Shown here piece after piece: positions 52,371-61,451 of a stretch of DNA of 64,000 nucleotides. The position numbers and the translations under genes are program-made. Source of the stretch: Streptococcus lactarius (GTDB taxonomy: Bacteria > Bacillota > Bacilli > Lactobacillales > Streptococcaceae); NCBI RefSeq assembly GCF_016642265.1, contig NZ_MRXX01000007.1:147889-211888 (forward strand), given 5' to 3'. The notes beneath the pieces were generated by a model. It was not told the DNA's origin, ran no database searches, and saw only the letters and a list, made by a program, of their open reading frames with translations. Position 1 is the stretch's first letter. Each line of letters begins with the position of its first letter.

Positions 52371-52823
52371 TTATTTCCCCGTACTTCCAAATCCACCAGT
52401 ACGAACACCATCTGCTTCATCTCCATCTGCGATTAAAAATGGTGCAAAGACAGCCTGAACCACACGTTCCCCAACTTCAAGAACAACTTCTTGATCGGTA
52501 ATATTTTTCATCTGAGCAAAGATATGGCCTTCATTTCCTGGATTACCATAGTAGTCGCCATCAATAACCCCCACAGAGTTGATCAAGACCAGACCCTTTT
52601 TGCGAGGATTAGAAGAACGATCATAAAGATAGAGCACCTCACCCGCTTGCATATAGGCCTTGACCCCAGTTGGAACGAGGACGATCTCGCCTGGTGCAAT
52701 GACCGTGCGCTCGGCTACCTTCAAATCATAGCCAGCCGCATGGGCCGTCTCCCGTTTTGGCAGCAAGTCCTGATTGGTATAGCTTGATACAAGTTCAAAT
52801 CCACGAATTTTTGTCATCATCAT
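52371..52823 (-). CDS. dut: dUTP diphosphatase
   Basis: A 150-aa trimeric dUTPase that hydrolyses dUTP to dUMP, keeping uracil out of DNA and feeding dTMP synthesis. The five family motifs are visible: AAGYDL, RSSNPRKKG, GVIDGDYYGN, GERVVQ and the C-terminal RTGGFGSTGK. Three ATG codons stand in a row at the start; an AGAGG site best fits the second or third, so the N-terminus may be one or two residues shorter. The radA ribosome site overlaps the dut stop. Confidence 0.95.
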   Translation of the reverse strand: MMMTKIRGFELVSSYTNQDLLPKRETAHAAGYDLKVAERTVIAPGEIVLVPTGVKAYMQAGEVLYLYDRSSNPRKKGLVLINSVGVIDGDYYGNPGNEGHIFAQMKNITDQEVVLEVGERVVQAVFAPFLIADGDEADGVRTGGFGSTGK

Positions 52824-52857
52824 TCCTCTTTCATTCTAAATAGTTTCTATCTCTTCT

Positions 52858-52866
52858 ATTATACCA
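52858..52866 (-). promoter_or_regulatory. Extended -10 promoter of dut-radA
   Basis: TGGTATAAT on the minus strand, about 35 bases from the dut start; no clear -35. The stretch from here to 53028 is AT-rich; part of it (52846-52914) recurs at 55230-55301. Confidence 0.6.
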
Positions 52867-53028
52867 TCACTTTTTTGAAAAGCGTTCCTTCAATTCTATT
52901 ATTCGTAATTTTTTTAAAATTCCTTTTCAGTCAGTAAGTTGCATGTAATTTTCATGTTTTTTCTGAAAATAAAAAACCTTTATGAGTCATTTGACATACA
53001 ATGTGTGCTAAAAAATTCTATTTTTAGG

Positions 53029-53057
53029 TTGAATCTACTCTTTAATTTTGCTATAAT
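53029..53057 (+). promoter_or_regulatory. Promoter and long leader of Cna-like adhesin 1
   Basis: TTGAAT, 17 bases ending in TGC, TATAAT. The leader of about 175 bases to 53238 is conserved with that of adhesin 2 (GGGAATAATTTTAAAACT onward, then ATATATGG, TCTCAACCAGTTT and GTGGGAATAGGA blocks). Confidence 0.82.
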
Positions 53058-53237
53058 TCCTCTTATAGGGAATAATTTTAAAACTAAAATATTTTTCTTA
53101 CTAAAACAAATATATGGGGGCCTTTCTCAAGATTCAATTTGGAAACTGGAGATCTTACAGAACGGATACAGATCTCAACCAGTTTGACCATATGGTTTCG
53201 TGGGAATAGGATTTTTATGAAAAAAGGGGAAGATAAA

Positions 53238-55031
53238 ATGGATAATAGAAAAAACATCAAAATTTTTGCATTTATCCTTGCTTTATTAACGGTTCTTTTC
53301 ACTCTCAGCTTGACCAAAACGTCCGCTGAGACACCTGGAGTAACTATTACTGGTAAATTTGTAGATACCATTTTAAATGTTCAAGTGTCTAACAATGAAG
53401 GTGGGAATCTTGATTGGGAATTAGGAGAATGGGCAACATTCCGAATCAATGCCGACTTTAACTTAGCCGGTAAGGATGTTAAAGCAGGGGATACAACCGA
53501 TATCACTGTATCAGATGCTTTGATTATTACATCACAAAGCTTTGATATTAAAGATGAAAAGACCAATGAAGTCATCGCTCATGCAAAAGTGGATAAGGAT
53601 AATAAAAAGATTTCATTAACTTATACGGATTATGCGGAGAAACATTCAGATACACATGGTAATTTTTATTTCTACGCTCGTATCGACTTCAAGAAGCACC
53701 CTCAACAAGGAGAAATCCCGGTTGAAGTGACGGTTAACAACAAAACAACTATTGCAGGTAAAGTTACCTTTAAAGGTGTTGGTGATGGTAATCCAAACCT
53801 TTTAAAGAAAACAAGTTGGGTTCACTCAGATGATCCTAAGACTATTTCCTATGGCATTTCTGTGAACCAACTAAAGCAAAATATTAAAAAGGTAACAGTA
53901 GAAGACAAATTGCAATTTACCAATGCTTCTTATGTTAAAGATAGTTTTCGTGTGACAAAAGGTGAGATGTCTTATGTAAATGGTGAATGGCAATTTAATA
54001 ATACTAAGGATGTAACCAATGAACATCCAGTTACTGTTGGTGAAAATGGTCAATCATTTGTTGTGAATCTTGGAGATATCAGTGAAACGGATCAATACCG
54101 TATTACGTATGATGTCCACTTAAATTACTCACCAGCCGATGGCGAAATTTTAAGTAACCAAGCTACCTTAAAAGGGAAAGATATAGAAACTAAAGTAGCC
54201 CTCAACAAAGCTGCTGTTCAGATTGCAGGTGGTTCTGGTGTCGGTTATGTCTTTACCATTCATATCCATAAAGTGGGCGACGCGAATCAACCACTTGCTG
54301 GAGCTAAATTCAAAGTGGTACGTCAAGCCAACAACCAAGTAATCGGGGAATATGTGACCGATAAAGATGGGAATATCACAGTCAATGGTCTTTTAAAAGA
54401 TAAATACATCTTAACTGAGTTACAAGCACCTGAAGGTTATACCATTACTACTGCTGATACCCCAGTTAATGCTGAAGACTTTAGCGGAACGGACCATGCG
54501 GTAACGAAGACAATTGTCAACCCAAAAGAAAAACCAAAAACAACCACAACTACTAGCACAACTACAACTACTACGACTACAGTAGCGCCTACTACTAGTA
54601 CTACAACTACAGTAGCACCTACGACTAGTACTACGACTACTGAAGCACCTTCTACTAGCACTACGACTACTGAAGCACCTTCTACTAGCACTACAACTAC
54701 AGTAGCGCCTACTACTAGTACCACAACTACAAAAGAGACTACTACTAGTACTACAACTACAAAAGAGACTACTACTAGTACTACAACTACAAAAGAGACT
54801 ACTACTAGTACTACAACCACACCAGGAGGACCTGTGACTACGGCTAAGTCTACTACAACTACACCAGGAGGGCCATCAAACAACCATTCTGGAACGACCA
54901 AGTCAACGAATGGTCGTCGCAAAGGTTTCCTTCCAAATACAGGGGAAATTGCTGCAACAGGGGCTATCCTAACAGGAGTTATCGTTCTATCTGGCGCAAT
55001 CGTCTTGAAACGTAAAATTTCAAATAACTAA
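53238..55031 (+). CDS. Cna/MSCRAMM-like LPNTG adhesin 1 with Thr-rich stalk
   Basis: 597 aa. Signal peptide (residues 1-31, ends TSA-E); two Ig-like adhesin domains (about 32-325), the first with an LTYTDY segment matching the MSCRAMM latch motif TYTFTDYV; one SpaA/Cna-B prealbumin-like domain (about 330-425: GAKFKVV, ILTELQAPEGY), which in this family forms a Lys-Asn isopeptide bond with a conserved Glu; a stalk of about 110 residues of TTSTTTT[V/E]AP[T/S] and TTTTKET repeats; LPNTGE, membrane span, KRKISNN. I start at 53238 (MDNRKN) with GGGGAAG upstream; an ATG seven codons earlier (53217) with AGGA is also possible. The ligand is unknown. It is a tandem duplicate of the next gene. Confidence 0.88.
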   Translation: MDNRKNIKIFAFILALLTVLFTLSLTKTSAETPGVTITGKFVDTILNVQVSNNEGGNLDWELGEWATFRINADFNLAGKDVKAGDTTDITVSDALIITSQSFDIKDEKTNEVIAHAKVDKDNKKISLTYTDYAEKHSDTHGNFYFYARIDFKKHPQQGEIPVEVTVNNKTTIAGKVTFKGVGDGNPNLLKKTSWVHSDDPKTISYGISVNQLKQNIKKVTVEDKLQFTNASYVKDSFRVTKGEMSYVNGEWQFNNTKDVTNEHPVTVGENGQSFVVNLGDISETDQYRITYDVHLNYSPADGEILSNQATLKGKDIETKVALNKAAVQIAGGSGVGYVFTIHIHKVGDANQPLAGAKFKVVRQANNQVIGEYVTDKDGNITVNGLLKDKYILTELQAPEGYTITTADTPVNAEDFSGTDHAVTKTIVNPKEKPKTTTTTSTTTTTTTTVAPTTSTTTTVAPTTSTTTTEAPSTSTTTTEAPSTSTTTTVAPTTSTTTTKETTTSTTTTKETTTSTTTTKETTTSTTTTPGGPVTTAKSTTTTPGGPSNNHSGTTKSTNGRRKGFLPNTGEIAATGAILTGVIVLSGAIVLKRKISNN

Positions 55032-55057
55032 TAAGAGTGGATCTCACTCATACTAAA

Positions 55058-55088
55058 AAGAATAGCATCCCGCGGGGGTGCTATTCTT
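55058..55088 (+). terminator. Terminator of Cna-like adhesin 1
   Basis: A 14-bp stem (AAGAATAGCATCCC with its complement, one G-T pair), three-base loop and U6 tail. A smaller GAGTG/CACTC hairpin sits just before it. Confidence 0.9.
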
Positions 55089-55109
55089 TTTTATACCAGA
55101 GTCTTTTTA

Positions 55110-55200
55110 TCTAAAAGCAAATTCGATCTTGCAATATCCCCTTTCAATTAGGAATAGCAGAACCCCCCTATTTCTCTGTTTGGTCAAATTGCCCATTTTT
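55110..55200 (-). pseudogene. Relic of the 3' part of yfhO
   Basis: The stretch TCTAAAAGCAAATTCGATCT with the following 70 bases aligns with minor differences to 57572-57665 inside the intact yfhO gene (shared blocks ATTCGATCTT, TCTGTTTGG-CAAATT and others). It is the left-over yfhO end of a tandem duplication; it is far too short to encode anything. Confidence 0.75.
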
Positions 55201-55301
55201 ATCATCAAAGTTCTCTTTTACTCTATAGCTATTCTTATCTCTTCTATAATGTGGCTATCTTTTGTGAAGCATCTTTTCAATTCTATTATTCGTAATTTTT
55301 T
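55201..55301 (-). other. Relic of the dut 5' end and promoter region
   Basis: This segment aligns to 52811-52914: CATCAT-ATT-CTCTTT-A-TCTA, TATCTCTTCTAT, and an exact 25-base match at 55277-55301. Together with the yfhO relic on its left it marks the junction of the duplicated unit. Confidence 0.7.
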
Positions 55302-55347
55302 GCATAGATATTTTTAGGTTGTTTTTTTAAAAACTATGATCGAATGC

Positions 55348-55376
55348 TTGATACTTAGATTCATTTTTGCTATAAT
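55348..55376 (+). promoter_or_regulatory. Promoter of Cna-like adhesin 2
   Basis: TTGATA, 17 bases ending in TGC, TATAAT; the duplicate of the adhesin-1 promoter, with the same long leader. Confidence 0.83.
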
Positions 55377-55557
55377 GCCTCCTGTAGGGAATAATTTTAA
55401 AACTAAAATATTTTCCTTGCTAAAACAAATATATGGAGGTCTTTCTCAAGTTTCAATTTGGAGAACTGTAAATCTTACGGAGCCTATATAGATCTCAACC
55501 AGTTTTACCATATTGTTTCGTGGGAATAGGATTTTTATGAAAAAAGGGGAAGATAAA

Positions 55558-57396
55558 ATGGATAATAGAAAAAATATCAAAATTTTCACATTTATCCTTG
55601 CTTTATTAACGGTTCTTTTCGCTCTTAGCCTAACCAAAACATCAGCTGAGACGCCTAATATTACCGTTAGTGGAAAGTTTGTGGATACTATTAAGAATAT
55701 CAATGTTACCAGTGAGAACGGAGGTAATATTGAAGACGGCGTTGGAAAATGGCAGAATTTTAGAATTAATGCAAACTATGATTTAGCTGGGAAAAATGTG
55801 AAGGCAGGAGATACGACAGATATTTCTATTTCCGACCCTCTAATCATTTCTTCACAAAGTTTTGAGATTCGTGACACTCAAACTAATCAAATTATTGCAC
55901 ATGCAACAGTTGATAAGGATAATAAAAAGATTTCATTAACATATACTGATTATGTTGAAAATCATTCTGATACAAATGGTTCTTTTTACTTCTACGCTCA
56001 AGTAGATTATAAAAAACATCCTGAAGCTGGAGAAGTTCCGGTTCAAGTAACGGTTAACAACAAAACAACTATTGTTGGAAAAGTGAATTTCAAAGGGGTT
56101 GGAATTTCAGAACCTAAATTGTTCGTTAAAATAAGTGATGTTCAGAAAGACCCAACATTAATTAAATATGCAATTTCTGTCAATCAAAATAAACAAAATA
56201 TTAAAGAAGTTACGGTAGAAGATCATTTACAATTTACGAATGCAGAATACGTAAAAGGTAGTATTCGCGTGTATAAGGGAACCTTCTCTAATACTGACGG
56301 TTCATGGCAGTTAAATGATACAGTAGATGTGACAGACCAACATACGGTAACGGTTAGTGATGACGGTCAGTCTTTCACTGTTAACCTTGGAGATGTTACT
56401 GAAGCAGATCAATACCAAATTTTATATGACGTTCGCTTAAAATATACACCTGCCGATGGAGAAGTTTTAAAAAATGAGGCGACACTAAAAGGTAAAGGTG
56501 TTGTTATTAAACAAGCTTTAAATGCTTCTGCCATTCAAATTGCAGGTGGATCTGGTGTCGGTTATGTCTTTACCATTCATATCCATAAAGTGGGCGACGC
56601 GAATCAACCACTTGCTGGAGCTAAATTCAAAGTGGTACGTCAAGCCAACAACCAAGTAATCGGTGAATATGTGACCGATAAAGATGGGAATATCACAGTC
56701 AATGGTCTTTTAAAAGATAAATACATCTTAACTGAGTTACAAGCACCTGAAGGTTATACCATTACTACTGCTGATACTCCAGTTAATGCTGAAGACTTTA
56801 GCGGAACGGACCATGCGGTAACGAAGACAATTGTCAACCCAAAAGAAAAACCAAAAACAACCACAACTACTAGCACTACAACTACAACTACTACGACTAG
56901 TACTACGACTAGTACTACGACTAGTACTACGACTAGTACTACAACTACAGTAGCACCTTCTACTAGCACTACAACTACTGAAGCGCCTTCTACTAGCACT
57001 ACGACTACTGAAGCGCCTTCTACTAGCACTACAACTACTGAAGCACCTTCTACTAGCACTACGACTACAGTAGCGCCTACTACTAGTACTACAACTACAA
57101 AAGAGACTACTACTACTAGTACTACAACTACTGAAGCACCTACGGCTAGTACTACAACTACACCAGGAACACCTACTGCTAGCACAACAACTACACCAGG
57201 AACACCTACTGCTAGCACAACAACTACACCAGGAGGGCCATCAAACAACCATTCTGGAACGACCAAGTCAACGAATGGTCGTCGTAAAGGATTCCTTCCA
57301 AATACAGGGGAAATTGCTGCAACAGGAGCTATCCTAATAGGAGTTGTCATTCTATCTGGCGCAATCGTCTTGAAACGTAAAATTTCAAATAACTAA
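55558..57396 (+). CDS. Cna/MSCRAMM-like LPNTG adhesin 2 with Thr-rich stalk
   Basis: 612 aa, same architecture as adhesin 1: signal peptide to about residue 31, two Ig-like domains with the LTYTDYVE latch-like motif, a SpaA/Cna-B domain, a longer Thr-rich stalk (TTTSTTTSTTT, TTTTEAPS and TTTTPGTPTAS repeats), LPNTGE and KRKISNN. The adhesin domains are clearly diverged from those of adhesin 1, yet the DNA from GGSGVGYVF through the prealbumin domain is nearly identical, with only a few base changes. The head has therefore diverged while the stalk has been homogenised. It converges on yfhO with a shared terminator. Confidence 0.88.
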   Translation: MDNRKNIKIFTFILALLTVLFALSLTKTSAETPNITVSGKFVDTIKNINVTSENGGNIEDGVGKWQNFRINANYDLAGKNVKAGDTTDISISDPLIISSQSFEIRDTQTNQIIAHATVDKDNKKISLTYTDYVENHSDTNGSFYFYAQVDYKKHPEAGEVPVQVTVNNKTTIVGKVNFKGVGISEPKLFVKISDVQKDPTLIKYAISVNQNKQNIKEVTVEDHLQFTNAEYVKGSIRVYKGTFSNTDGSWQLNDTVDVTDQHTVTVSDDGQSFTVNLGDVTEADQYQILYDVRLKYTPADGEVLKNEATLKGKGVVIKQALNASAIQIAGGSGVGYVFTIHIHKVGDANQPLAGAKFKVVRQANNQVIGEYVTDKDGNITVNGLLKDKYILTELQAPEGYTITTADTPVNAEDFSGTDHAVTKTIVNPKEKPKTTTTTSTTTTTTTTSTTTSTTTSTTTSTTTTVAPSTSTTTTEAPSTSTTTTEAPSTSTTTTEAPSTSTTTTVAPTTSTTTTKETTTTSTTTTEAPTASTTTTPGTPTASTTTTPGTPTASTTTTPGGPSNNHSGTTKSTNGRRKGFLPNTGEIAATGAILIGVVILSGAIVLKRKISNN

Positions 57397-57422
57397 TAAG
57401 AGTGAATCTCACTCATACCAAA

Positions 57423-57453
57423 AAGAATAGCATCCCACGAGGGTGCTATTCTT
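57423..57453. terminator. Bidirectional terminator between adhesin 2 and yfhO
   Basis: A 13-bp stem with a five-base loop, a U run after it on the plus strand and a shorter U run on the minus strand, where it lies 20 bases past the yfhO stop. Confidence 0.85.
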
Positions 57454-57472
57454 TTTTGATACTAGAATCTTT

Positions 57473-60403
57473 TTAATATGAGCTGATTTCATCCTTTTCT
57501 CGTCTTAACTGAATGATGAGATAGGTTATCGAAATCATCGATAAGAGAGCCCCTAAAATAACTCCTTTTTGTCTAAAAACAAATTCGATCTTATGATTTC
57601 CCTTTGTAATTGGGAAAGACAGGAAAGCGTCCCAGGCTTTTTCTGTTTGGACAAATTTTCCATCTACTTTCACCTTCCATCCGTCACTATAAGGGATAGA
57701 GGTCATCATATAGTTGCTATCATCTGTAATGGAAACATCTCCAACAATATGGGTATTTGCAAACTTCGTCACATGCAAACCTTGTTTTTTACGATTATCC
57801 AGTACTTGCTGAATCTGATCGATATCCGCACGATAGACACCAGCATTACTCATATCGATATGATCTGTTTTAAATCTAAATTCAATAACTGTTTCTTGAT
57901 TTTCTGTTTGATCCGTCAACTGCCAAATTTGTCTTTGAGTAAAGATTTTATCATTTAGTAGCCATTTATTATTTAGCAATACAGAATAGTCTTGATTTTG
58001 GATCAGAGATACAGGCGTGAAAAAGTAATAAGTATTATTGGTACGAGGAATGACCTTGTAACGAATAATAGCTTCTTTTGAAGGATCAATTCTATTATAG
58101 ATTGCTTCTCCAGTCTCCTTATTGACCTTTTCTTCCTTGACATTTTCTGTCTCGATTGAACTAAAGGCTAGAGGTTTAAAGTACTCAACTACATCCTTGT
58201 TTTCCTGTTGGTGTCCCTCCATCGAGTTCAAGATAATGTTTTGATTAGCAAAGGCATTGTTGACACCAAAACGAATATTTCTAACTAGAGAATTGGTTCC
58301 ATAGGCAAGAGGGAAAGAATTAGGATTTTTATAAACGATATAGCGTTCATCCTCATAGACCTTGTCTGAGAAGTAGCGATTCAAATCAAAGCGCTCTGTA
58401 AAGCGGTAAGAGTACATCTTTTCAGGGTGTGCATCTACCTCTTTTTGATCCCAGTCTTTAGTACTCATAAAATATCGAATTCCATACAGGGCATCTGTCA
58501 ACGGTGTGCCATTAGCATACTGGGTCGCCGCATTAACTCCTAGATCTCCCATGTAAGCAAAATGATCCATTGTACTACGTTCCAAGCTCGAACTAAACGT
58601 ACTTAATCCTGGATAAGAGACCAGCGAAGGAACCGTTCTAGAATAAGCAAAATTAGTTGCAATTCGGTAGAATGGTTGATCAGCATTTTCTTGAACACTA
58701 TCTGTTACTCGCTTAACTGAAACAGTAGCATCTGCAAATTTACGTACATCATCGTAAACAAATGTCACTTGAGATAAATAGGCATTATAGCCTAACTCAA
58801 AGATTGTCAATAACGAAACAACAATCACTGATATGCGCGACCATTGAAGGTTTAGAATTCCTAAGATAGCTAAGTAAAGCATCACTGTAATTCCCACTTG
58901 CGACAACAAGTAACCCATTTTTAAGAGGATAGCCGCTACTACTAGAAGAACACCAGCACCTCCCATACGAATGGCTTTTGACAATTGGCTCTTCTGGGAT
59001 TTTTCCCAATAGGCATAAAAGAGTAAGCTAATAATTGCTGCAAGTAAGAGAACACTTAAAATAGAAAATTTTGAGAAGAATTGGGTAATGGCTTTAGGCT
59101 GAGTCTTTGCAATAAAGCTATATTGGTGGAAATATAGATACACCACTGATAACAGTAGACCTAGGCCAATGAGACAATTGGTCCATTTTGAAATAAGCAC
59201 CTTTGTCTTCACAGCCTGGTAGGCTAAGACCAACATAAAGAATGAAAATAGCCAAGAAAAACGGAAGAAGAAACCTGCTGGATTTTGACCCATATGCCAA
59301 ATCTTGCTGACAAATTCATTCACAAAGGAAATTAGAAAGACTAAAGTCACAATCCCCGCAGCCCATTTTTTAGCTTTCGAGACCTCTTTTGATTGGAAAT
59401 AAAAGATATAGCCGAGAAAACTCAAAGCGCCGATAAAGATGTTGGGTAAATTTGGACCAGCAGACCAACCAGAAGTTGTATCAAAGCCTCCCACTACTAA
59501 TTTCGCAAGAATATCTAGTGGATTAATTTGGAAGGCAAAGGAGAAGGTCATGCCTCCACCGACTTGTCCTTTACTTTCTATCAGATTAAAGAATACCGGT
59601 AGAATCAAAATAGCAGCTGTCGCAATCCCGATTATGGTATAAATGACTAGCTGTAAGAGGGGGAGACTAAAGTTTTTCAGTCTTGTCTTGAAATCTCCCT
59701 CACCCATTAATCTTGGAGATACATAATAGCAAGAATACAAGACAATAAAGATGGAGATCATATACCCCATATAAAATTGGAGCAAGACGGTTAAGCCTAA
59801 AGCCAAGGCGTACTGATAAGGGGACTGACCATCTAATAGTTTTTCCAGATACACAATGACAATTGGAAGTAGGATCATAGCATCATAGAAAATGACATTC
59901 ATCTGATAGGAAACCATCATACCAGATAATGCATAAGCCGTTGAAAATAGTGGCACCATCCACCTTCTAGAGACTGATCCTTTGTAGCGTTTGATCAAAA
60001 GGAAGGCGAAGGACATTCCCATGGCTCCATAACGAAGCCAAATCGTTAAGAATACAGCAGCTCCAAAATACTTTAGTGGTGTTAAAATGTAGATCAGATT
60101 GAAGGGGCTCATCAAATAATAACCCAAAACCCCAATCATATCTCCACCAAGAGATTTGGTAAATGAATAACTCAAACTGGAGAGATCTCCAGTCAGTACA
60201 GCATTTTTTAGTAGCCCAAAGAAACTGATATACTGCTGACCAAAGTCAACAGCCATTAAACTTTTATTACCAAAGGGATACATTCCTATTGATGCCCACA
60301 CAAGAAGCATAATGGTCATTGGAAGTAGAGCACTAGCTACATAGAGAATCTTCTTTGGATATTTTTTCAAAAGCTCTTGCCAGCGCATAAACCAGATTAA
60401 CAT
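57473..60403 (-). CDS. YfhO-family membrane glycosyltransferase (GT-C type)
   Basis: 976 aa with a dozen or more membrane spans through about residue 520, an extracytoplasmic domain, and a last span near the C-terminus. It belongs to the YfhO family. In Bacillus subtilis, YfhO acts outside the membrane to move a sugar from a polyprenyl-phosphate carrier onto lipoteichoic acid, with CsbB making the carrier-linked sugar. The gene starts 17 bases after a CsbB/GtrB-like gene, so the same pairing is present here. The acceptor in this organism is not known; teichoic acid is the precedent, but the Thr-rich surface proteins on both sides are an alternative. No GtcA-type flippase is seen in the window. 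Confidence 0.85.
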   Translation of the reverse strand: MLIWFMRWQELLKKYPKKILYVASALLPMTIMLLVWASIGMYPFGNKSLMAVDFGQQYISFFGLLKNAVLTGDLSSLSYSFTKSLGGDMIGVLGYYLMSPFNLIYILTPLKYFGAAVFLTIWLRYGAMGMSFAFLLIKRYKGSVSRRWMVPLFSTAYALSGMMVSYQMNVIFYDAMILLPIVIVYLEKLLDGQSPYQYALALGLTVLLQFYMGYMISIFIVLYSCYYVSPRLMGEGDFKTRLKNFSLPLLQLVIYTIIGIATAAILILPVFFNLIESKGQVGGGMTFSFAFQINPLDILAKLVVGGFDTTSGWSAGPNLPNIFIGALSFLGYIFYFQSKEVSKAKKWAAGIVTLVFLISFVNEFVSKIWHMGQNPAGFFFRFSWLFSFFMLVLAYQAVKTKVLISKWTNCLIGLGLLLSVVYLYFHQYSFIAKTQPKAITQFFSKFSILSVLLLAAIISLLFYAYWEKSQKSQLSKAIRMGGAGVLLVVAAILLKMGYLLSQVGITVMLYLAILGILNLQWSRISVIVVSLLTIFELGYNAYLSQVTFVYDDVRKFADATVSVKRVTDSVQENADQPFYRIATNFAYSRTVPSLVSYPGLSTFSSSLERSTMDHFAYMGDLGVNAATQYANGTPLTDALYGIRYFMSTKDWDQKEVDAHPEKMYSYRFTERFDLNRYFSDKVYEDERYIVYKNPNSFPLAYGTNSLVRNIRFGVNNAFANQNIILNSMEGHQQENKDVVEYFKPLAFSSIETENVKEEKVNKETGEAIYNRIDPSKEAIIRYKVIPRTNNTYYFFTPVSLIQNQDYSVLLNNKWLLNDKIFTQRQIWQLTDQTENQETVIEFRFKTDHIDMSNAGVYRADIDQIQQVLDNRKKQGLHVTKFANTHIVGDVSITDDSNYMMTSIPYSDGWKVKVDGKFVQTEKAWDAFLSFPITKGNHKIEFVFRQKGVILGALLSMISITYLIIQLRREKDEISSY

Positions 60404-60420
60404 GTTTTCTCCTATCTTTT

Positions 60421-61380
60421 TTATCCGATATGATTTTCTTTTGCTTTTTCGATATTTGTTTCTTCAATAATAAAGTGAGGACGACGCTTCACTTCATAAT
60501 AGATCTTACCAATATACTCTCCAAGAATCCCAATAAAAATCAACTGAACACCACTAAATAAGATAATGGCTGCTATCGTCGTAAAATAACCACTGACATA
60601 ATTCCCAGCAGAAAGAATATATTTCATCAATTCAAACACCAGATATAGAAGGGCCAGTCCTAAGGAGATAAAACCAAATTGAATACATACACGTAAAGGA
60701 CGATCATTAAAAGAAATGATCCCTTGTATGGCATAGTTCAATGATTTTTTAAAACCAAATTTGCTTTTTCCAGCTTTACGGATTTCATTCTTATAAGGGA
60801 TGACTTTTTCTTTGAATCCGATCCACTCATACAAACCTTTGTTAAAACGATTATACTCAGGCATGGATACAAATGCTTCCATTGCTTTTCGGCTAAGCAG
60901 TCGTAGTTCTGATTTCCCATCTGTCAAATGGACATCCATGGAACGATTGGACAAGAAATAAAACAAACGAGCAAATGAACTTCCAATGAAAGACTCACCT
61001 TCACGAGTACGTTGTCCACTGACAATATCGTAGCCCTCATTATAGGCTTCTAAGAATAAGGGAATCAGATACGGCGGATGCTGGAGATCCCCATCCATGA
61101 CCATCACTGCATCTCCACTTGCATACTTAAAGCCCGCTAAAATCCCACTCTCTCGACCAAAATTTCGGCTAAATCGAATATATTTTACCCGTTTGTTCTC
61201 TTTCGCAAACCCTTCAATCAGTTCAAATGTTTTATCATTACTCCCATCATCGATGTAAAGTAGTTCATAATCCGTGAGCTCATGATCTAACATCTTCTCC
61301 AGCTGGTTTGAAATTTCACGATGTGTTTGAGGTAGTACTAACTCTTCATTCAAGAGAGTTATTAATATGGACAATTTCAT
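60421..61380 (-). CDS. Polyprenyl-phosphate glycosyltransferase (GtrB/CsbB-like GT2)
   Basis: A 319-aa GT2 enzyme. The N-terminal catalytic domain has DDGSNDKT and the metal-binding DGDLQHPP; two C-terminal membrane spans (about residues 222-245 and 257-285) end in GEYIGKIYYEVKRRP, a signature of the DPM1-like bactoprenol glucosyltransferases. It would load a sugar from a UDP donor onto undecaprenyl phosphate on the inner face of the membrane. I start at 61380 (MKLSILITLLNE) with AGGAG upstream, nine codons inside the open frame. It is cotranscribed with yfhO and follows the terminator of the third Cna-like gene. Confidence 0.88.
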   Translation of the reverse strand: MKLSILITLLNEELVLPQTHREISNQLEKMLDHELTDYELLYIDDGSNDKTFELIEGFAKENKRVKYIRFSRNFGRESGILAGFKYASGDAVMVMDGDLQHPPYLIPLFLEAYNEGYDIVSGQRTREGESFIGSSFARLFYFLSNRSMDVHLTDGKSELRLLSRKAMEAFVSMPEYNRFNKGLYEWIGFKEKVIPYKNEIRKAGKSKFGFKKSLNYAIQGIISFNDRPLRVCIQFGFISLGLALLYLVFELMKYILSAGNYVSGYFTTIAAIILFSGVQLIFIGILGEYIGKIYYEVKRRPHFIIEETNIEKAKENHIG

Positions 61381-61413
61381 CCCTTCACTCCTATTTACCT
61401 TTTTCAAAAAAGA

Positions 61414-61429
61414 GAGAGCAAAAGCTCTC
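61414..61429 (-). terminator. Terminator of Cna-like adhesin 3
   Basis: GAGAGC/GCTCTC stem with a UUUU loop and a CUCUUUUUU tail on the minus strand, between the adhesin stop and the GT2 start. Readthrough into the glycosyltransferase genes is possible, because no clear promoter is seen in the 34 bases between. Confidence 0.7.
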
Positions 61430-61451
61430 CCCTGATATAGAAACTCATTGC

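Noticed and set aside
53139-53237. N-terminal extension of Cna-like adhesin 1 ahead of the signal peptide
   Set aside because: It lies in the conserved leader; the copy in adhesin 2 differs in frame, and the signal peptide starts at MDNRKN (or seven codons before).
54437-54922. Val-rich minus-strand ORFs antisense to the Thr stalks (also 56754-57350 and plus 61459-62184)
   Set aside because: Pure complement of ACN threonine codons (GTN = Val); not plausible genes.
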